64,000 nt of DNA from Moritella sp. JT01. Its GTDB lineage: Bacteria; Pseudomonadota; Gammaproteobacteria; Enterobacterales; Moritellaceae. Shown here one piece after another: positions 62,448 through 64,000 of the stretch; position 1 is the stretch's first letter; every line of letters begins with the position of its first letter. Made by a program: the position numbers and the translations under genes. The notes under the pieces are model-generated. The model was given only the letters and a program-made list of their open reading frames with translations, had not been told where the DNA came from and ran no database searches. The DNA is taken from assembly GCF_001574435.1 (NCBI RefSeq), contig NZ_LOCN01000024.1, positions 66,793-130,792 on the forward strand. Reading direction: 5' to 3'.

Positions 62448-63350
62448 TTACTTGGTTGGGTATGCCGAATTTATTTCATCAGCTAAACGATAACCGGCTT
62501 GGGATAAACGCTGTTTAACGTCTTTAGTGCCTTGCTTATAGTATGCAGCACTTGGTGTTGTGTCTTTCTTCACACTGTATCCGAAGTCAGCCATTTTATA
62601 ACTTTCTTGTACCCACTGATTGATATTACCAGTAGTACCTAGTTCAAACGACTTTTTAGGGTGCGTTTGCTGTAGTGTTACAGCCACATCATGGATATTA
62701 TAAAGTGTGTCAAGGAAACCCATACCACTGTCCCATAAATGGTGGAGATCGCGTTGTGGAATATTAAGCGTATACTTATTCGCACCTAGGTCACTATTAC
62801 AGCTGTTAGCGGAAATGTCGCTGCTAATAGAGTGCATTGGTTGGTGTGAATCGCCAACAAGGTGGCTAATGAACATCATGCTTGCAGCTTGATGATTTAC
62901 TTTGAAGCTATCAAATAAGCTTTTAGATACGACTTCCACATTTGGAATGTGAATAAAATTACATTTACTGCTTGCTGGATACGCTTGGTTAATATAATGC
63001 CAAGCACCCGTGGTTTTTTCATCCCACTGATTTAATGATGCAGGTATTTGTTCGCCCATCGATTCCCAAATGTTTTCTGCAGGAACCTTACGAATCAAAT
63101 CCGGCACCATAGCGAGTTTTGCAAATTGACTTGCACCTTCAAAAGTATCCATTTTGTTTTTGATCTCTTGAGGCATTGAGCGATATGCTTTTTCTGCTAA
63201 CACGTCAACGTGTGCGCGTGCTGTGTCAGATAGATTCTGGTAAGCAATTTCTGCAACGGTTACATGTCCTTGGTAGTTCCATGCGTTTGCAGCCTGTGGG
63301 AGTAGGGCCAATAGTACAACAGATGATGCAATCAGATTTTTATTCTTCAC
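62448..63350 (-). CDS. Exported S1/P1-type nuclease
   Basis: A 300-residue zinc-dependent phospholipase C/P1-nuclease-type enzyme that degrades single-stranded DNA and RNA, acting in the periplasm or outside. GTG 63350 is chosen since it starts a clean signal peptide (MKNKNLIASSVVLLALLPQA, cleaved after ANA). An in-frame GTG at 63386 would add 12 residues before it. Cleavage leaves tryptophan first (WNYQGHVTVAEIA), as in P1 nuclease, where the N-terminal Trp binds zinc. Further zinc ligands are in HLVGDSHQPMHS and DLHHLWDSG. It is convergent with the immunity genes and not part of the T6SS. Confidence 0.88.
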   Translation of the reverse strand: MKNKNLIASSVVLLALLPQAANAWNYQGHVTVAEIAYQNLSDTARAHVDVLAEKAYRSMPQEIKNKMDTFEGASQFAKLAMVPDLIRKVPAENIWESMGEQIPASLNQWDEKTTGAWHYINQAYPASSKCNFIHIPNVEVVSKSLFDSFKVNHQAASMMFISHLVGDSHQPMHSISSDISANSCNSDLGANKYTLNIPQRDLHHLWDSGMGFLDTLYNIHDVAVTLQQTHPKKSFELGTTGNINQWVQESYKMADFGYSVKKDTTPSAAYYKQGTKDVKQRLSQAGYRLADEINSAYPTK

Positions 63351-63580
63351 GTTCGTCTCTATTTTATCGTTCAATAAGATAGGCACCGATTAGGCATTCT
63401 TATGCGAGGTACGTCAAATAATATCTTGTAATCTTTTTTATTAAAGGTTGAATTTTGTGCCGTTTGGTCTTGAAGCATCTTTACAGTAGATTTTGAATGT
63501 AGGAATTGAAGAAGGGGAAGGACAAGAGTTCAACCAGATCAGTACAAGAGAGATTATGTATTTTGATGAAGAGATACTTA

Positions 63581-63640
63581 TAGGCTTAATCAACTAGAAT
63601 CTGATGTGTACTAGCTCAGATTAAGCCTAAGCTAGTACAC
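63581..63640. repeat. Two interlocked 11-bp inverted repeats
   Basis: TAGGCTTAATC (63581-63591) is complementary to GATTAAGCCTA (63619-63629), and GTGTACTAGCT (63606-63616) is complementary to AGCTAGTACAC (63630-63640). The two pairs interleave, so they cannot easily form together. The second pair is adjacent to the stop codon of the minus-strand gene at 63642 and could act as its terminator; no T tract is seen. The region 63351-63580 holds no gene. Confidence 0.7.
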
Positions 63641-63641
63641 C

Positions 63642-63995
63642 TTAGCTTATCTTCTCAAATTTAAACTTATCCGCTACCGTTATGCCAATAACTCTACCAA
63701 CGTCATCTTTATGGAAAACGTATGGGTTAAACTTGGACTCTACCTCAATGAATTTTGTTTCCTCAACAGGGTATAAACGTGAAAATTTTTCTTCATCAGG
63801 TGCCTTAAATTGTAATTTTTCATCGATAACTCTAATGTCTACAATGTAGTCTCCAGAATAACCAATATTAGTGGACATTTTATACTTTCCTGTAAACTCT
63901 TTAAGTTTATCAAGAGGAACATAGAATACATCAATGGACTTTCGTTTATACATGCCCATTTCATAATATTTGGAGATGGCCATCATAACCTTCAT
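63642..63995 (-). CDS. Hypothetical protein, probably a C-terminal part (DUF3471-like)
   Basis: A 117-codon frame from 63995, open to the window edge, so it is probably the end of a longer gene. It reads YVPLDKLKEFTGKYKMSTN, then IVDIRVIDEKLQFKAPDEE, then SRLYPVEETKFI, and ends with FHKDDVGRVIGITVADKFKF. This order (L--Y-G-Y, a short beta-rich core, L-P---T-F, then F--D--G-V) is that of the DUF3471-type domain found at the end of serine beta-lactamase-like hydrolases and other exported proteins. The start ATG may be internal. Low certainty. Confidence 0.5.
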   Translation of the reverse strand: MKVMMAISKYYEMGMYKRKSIDVFYVPLDKLKEFTGKYKMSTNIGYSGDYIVDIRVIDEKLQFKAPDEEKFSRLYPVEETKFIEVESKFNPYVFHKDDVGRVIGITVADKFKFEKIS

Positions 63996-64000
63996 ATTCG

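Noticed and set aside
63581..63640. H-type RNA pseudoknot
   Set aside because: The two stems interleave, but there is no linker base between the 3' arms (63629/63630) to cross an 11-bp stem, so both cannot form together.

Overview
The window looks like chromosomal DNA of a psychrophilic marine gammaproteobacterium of the genus Moritella. I recognise the four PUFA-synthase proteins (PfaA, PfaB, PfaC, PfaD) as close to, but not identical with, those remembered for the DHA producer Moritella marina MP-1. The pyruvate kinase and the other household genes are also typical of Vibrio/Shewanella-like gammaproteobacteria. The organism call rests on memory of the families, not on a search.

Layout. 1-3855: household genes, namely the end of a lipid A acyltransferase, pykF, a patatin-like phospholipase, a VF530-type small protein and a YbgC/Orf6-type hotdog thioesterase. 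3856-23735: the polyunsaturated fatty acid (docosahexaenoic acid type) synthase locus pfaA-pfaB-pfaC-pfaD, preceded by a gene-free leader of about 700 bp. PfaA carries seven tandem acyl carrier protein domains. The phosphopantetheinyl transferase pfaE and the regulator pfaR are not in the window. 23736-34855: an accessory stretch with many broken pieces and lone genes. It holds an integrase arm-domain remnant, a low-GC lipoprotein, a MalS-like periplasmic alpha-amylase, a PEP-CTERM M8-type metalloprotease, a copper-chaperone remnant and a possible 35-residue membrane peptide. It also holds a PLP dehydratase coupled to a truncated RidA, divergent from a MarR regulator, then an SDR and an exported protein.

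34856-62371: a type VI secretion system. A Ser/Thr kinase (ppkA) is divergent from tagH-tssJ-tssK-tssL-tssM-tagF-pppA-tssA-tssB-tssC-tssC2-tagJ-tssE-tssF-tssG. The order tssB-tssC-second tssC-tagJ-tssE-tssF-tssG matches the impB-impH order of rhizobia. A strong Fur-box match lies just upstream of tssB. The genes for ClpV (tssH), Hcp (tssD) and VgrG (tssI) are absent from the window, so they must lie elsewhere if the system works. The cluster ends with an effector module: a decayed LysM start, a small protein with a transthyretin-like C-terminus, a large LysM + VasX-type predicted membrane-active toxin, and two tandem membrane paralogues that are the likely immunity proteins.

62372-64000: an exported S1/P1-type nuclease, a set of interlocked inverted repeats, and a partial gene running off the window edge.

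How the genes work together. PfaA (KS, AT, seven ACPs, KR, hotdog), PfaB (AT), PfaC (KS, chain-length factor, dehydratase hotdogs) and PfaD (enoyl reductase) form one multienzyme that builds a very long polyunsaturated acyl chain. The thioesterase next door may release or edit it. In the T6SS, TssJLM form the membrane complex, TssAEFGK the baseplate, and TssBC the contractile sheath. TagH, PpkA, PppA and TagF form a phosphorylation switch. No tRNA, rRNA or CRISPR array was seen.
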